A stretch of DNA of 64,000 nucleotides from Bacillota bacterium (GTDB lineage: Bacteria; Bacillota; Clostridia; Tissierellales; Peptoniphilaceae), in assembly GCA_030532225.1 (NCBI GenBank), contig JAUNLQ010000002.1, forward strand, positions 62,001 through 126,000. The letters run 5' to 3'. A program made the position numbers and the translations under genes. The notes under the pieces are model-generated. The model had not been told where the DNA came from. It saw nothing but the letters and a program-made list of their open reading frames with translations, and did not search any database. Below are positions 63,059 to 64,000 of the stretch, in pieces; the first letter of the stretch is position 1, and each line of letters begins with the position of its first letter.

Positions 63059-63628
63059 TTGAAATTCTTAGATGAAAAAATCCTTGAGGACGGCCAAGTT
63101 GTCCAAGGTAATATAGTCAAGGTTGATAGTTTTTTAAACCATCAAGTTGATGTTGGTGTTTTAAAAAGAATGGCTGAAGACTCTAAGGAGTATTTTAAAG
63201 ATACTGAAATCAATAAAATTCTTACTATTGAGTCATCAGGAATTTCCATTGCAGCTGTTTTTGCCATGGTTTATAATGTTCCCTTCGTCTTTGCAAAAAA
63301 ATCTTCATCTTTAAATCTTGATAAGGACAAGTATGTAACTATGGTAAAGTCTTTTACCTATAAGACTGAATACCCTGTTGCAGTTTCTAAAAGGTTTTTA
63401 GATGAAAATGACAAGGTCTTAATTGTAGATGACTTTCTAGCAGAGGGAAATGCTGCTTATGGTTTAATTGATTTGTGCAGACAGGCTGGAGCTGAAGTTG
63501 TTGGCATTAATATAGCTATAGAAAAGGCCTTCCAAAATGGAGGTAAAAACTTAAGAGCTGACGGTTACAAGCTTTACAGTCAATCTATTATAGATCGATT
63601 TGAAGATGGACAAATAATATTTAGATAA
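63059..63628 (+). CDS. xpt: Xanthine phosphoribosyltransferase
   Basis: Salvages xanthine to XMP. The 189-residue protein has [16 protein letters not shown] and the PRPP motif [18 protein letters not shown], and begins [14 protein letters not shown] as Bacillus Xpt does. The start is a TTG at 63059 with GGAAGTGG upstream. No guanine riboswitch, common before xpt, is visible. The YbjQ-family gene follows after 14 bases. Confidence 0.95.
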   Translation: MKFLDEKILEDGQVVQGNIVKVDSFLNHQVDVGVLKRMAEDSKEYFKDTEINKILTIESSGISIAAVFAMVYNVPFVFAKKSSSLNLDKDKYVTMVKSFTYKTEYPVAVSKRFLDENDKVLIVDDFLAEGNAAYGLIDLCRQAGAEVVGINIAIEKAFQNGGKNLRADGYKLYSQSIIDRFEDGQIIFR

Positions 63629-63642
63629 TCAAGGAGACAAAA

Positions 63643-63963
63643 ATGATTATTACAACAACAGCTAGCATTGAAGGTAGAGAAATTTCAGAATACAAGGGCA
63701 TAGTCTTTGGGGAAGTTATCACTGGTGTAAACTTTATAAAAGACTTTGGTGCAGGCCTTAGGGATATTTTCGGAGGCAGAAGTTCAGGCTATGAAGAAGA
63801 ACTTGTTGCTGCTAGAAGCGAAGCCATTAGTGAAATGAAAACTAGAGCAGAAAAAATTGGTGCTGACGCCGTTGTTGGTGCTAAAATGGACTATGAAGTT
63901 TTAGGTCAAGCTGGATCTATGCTTATGGTTACTATTTCAGGCACAGCAGTTAGCTTAAAATAA
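63643..63963 (+). CDS. YbjQ family (UPF0145) protein
   Basis: A 106-residue protein of the YbjQ/UPF0145 family, sometimes called heavy-metal-binding; the function is not established and it forms a pentameric barrel in known structures. Visible are [31 protein letters not shown] and [28 protein letters not shown] precedes the ATG. It is likely co-transcribed with xpt; the window ends 37 bases after its stop. Confidence 0.92.
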   Translation: MIITTTASIEGREISEYKGIVFGEVITGVNFIKDFGAGLRDIFGGRSSGYEEELVAARSEAISEMKTRAEKIGADAVVGAKMDYEVLGQAGSMLMVTISGTAVSLK

Positions 63964-64000
63964 GATTGAACATATTAAAGACCATCCCTTTGTAGAGATG

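Overview
The window looks like a chromosomal segment of a low-GC, anaerobic Gram-positive bacterium. I infer a member of the Tissierellia, close to the Peptoniphilaceae (Anaerococcus or Peptoniphilus type). The grounds are AT-rich sequence, mostly AGA/AGG arginine codons, strong AGGAGG or GAGGTGAT ribosome binding sites, many TTG/GTG starts, S-layer-homology (SLH) surface proteins, an Na+-type V-ATPase, an iron-sulfur-type L-serine dehydratase and a polyamine uptake operon. The genus is not proven. I saw no tRNA, rRNA, CRISPR array, insertion sequence or prophage.

Layout. 1-7422 (minus): partial hemA, comF, recD2, ydbC, a membrane protein, nagB and a beta-CASP metallo-beta-lactamase. 7508-11730 (minus): an XRE-cupin regulator followed by potABCD. 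11950-13542 (minus): an unrecognised 530-residue protein. 13686-20968: hpf, three small lipoproteins, a ferredoxin-type aldo/keto reductase and an ABC exporter on the plus strand, interrupted by two minus-strand groups (a lipoprotein; acpS-nnrD with mazF). 21009-24471 (minus): two overlapping ABC half-transporters, probably a heterodimer. 24656-30260 (minus): purC-E-F-M-N-H, headed by a ykkC-family (probable PRPP) riboswitch. 30771-36005 (plus): a giant SLH surface protein with unusual codon use, and a lone RhuM-family gene. 36056-40983 (minus): udk, a DUF2089 regulator with a small membrane protein, and a radical SAM / membrane / TPR trio. 41088-49578 (minus): a complete nine-gene V-type ATPase operon. 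49631-56350 (minus): a MocR-type regulator, a PpiC isomerase, a cold-shock protein, an acyl-ACP thioesterase, sdaAA-sdaAB and a second SLH protein. 56477 (plus): copZ. 56781-61122 (minus): nitroreductase, cysS, mrnC, thyX, rlmB and an NYN-domain protein. 61289-62756 (minus): a LytTR / DUF3021 / DUF7010 cassette. 63059-63963 (plus): xpt and a YbjQ-family gene.

How the genes fit together. Serine dehydratase releases ammonia and pyruvate, and the V-ATPase carries the NtpK ligand motifs of Na+-coupled enzymes. The de novo purine operon is attached to a PRPP-type ON switch, and xpt provides salvage. The most striking single observation is that PurF keeps a full phosphoribosyltransferase domain but has lost the catalytic cysteine and other hallmark residues of its glutaminase domain. 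It may therefore use free ammonia, which would suit an amino-acid-fermenting cell. Other notable points are an AcpS-NnrD fusion upstream of an antitoxin-less mazF, operator-like palindromes inside the promoters of the DUF2089 regulator and copZ, and a cold-shock gene joined to ppiC through a terminator that abuts the next ribosome binding site.
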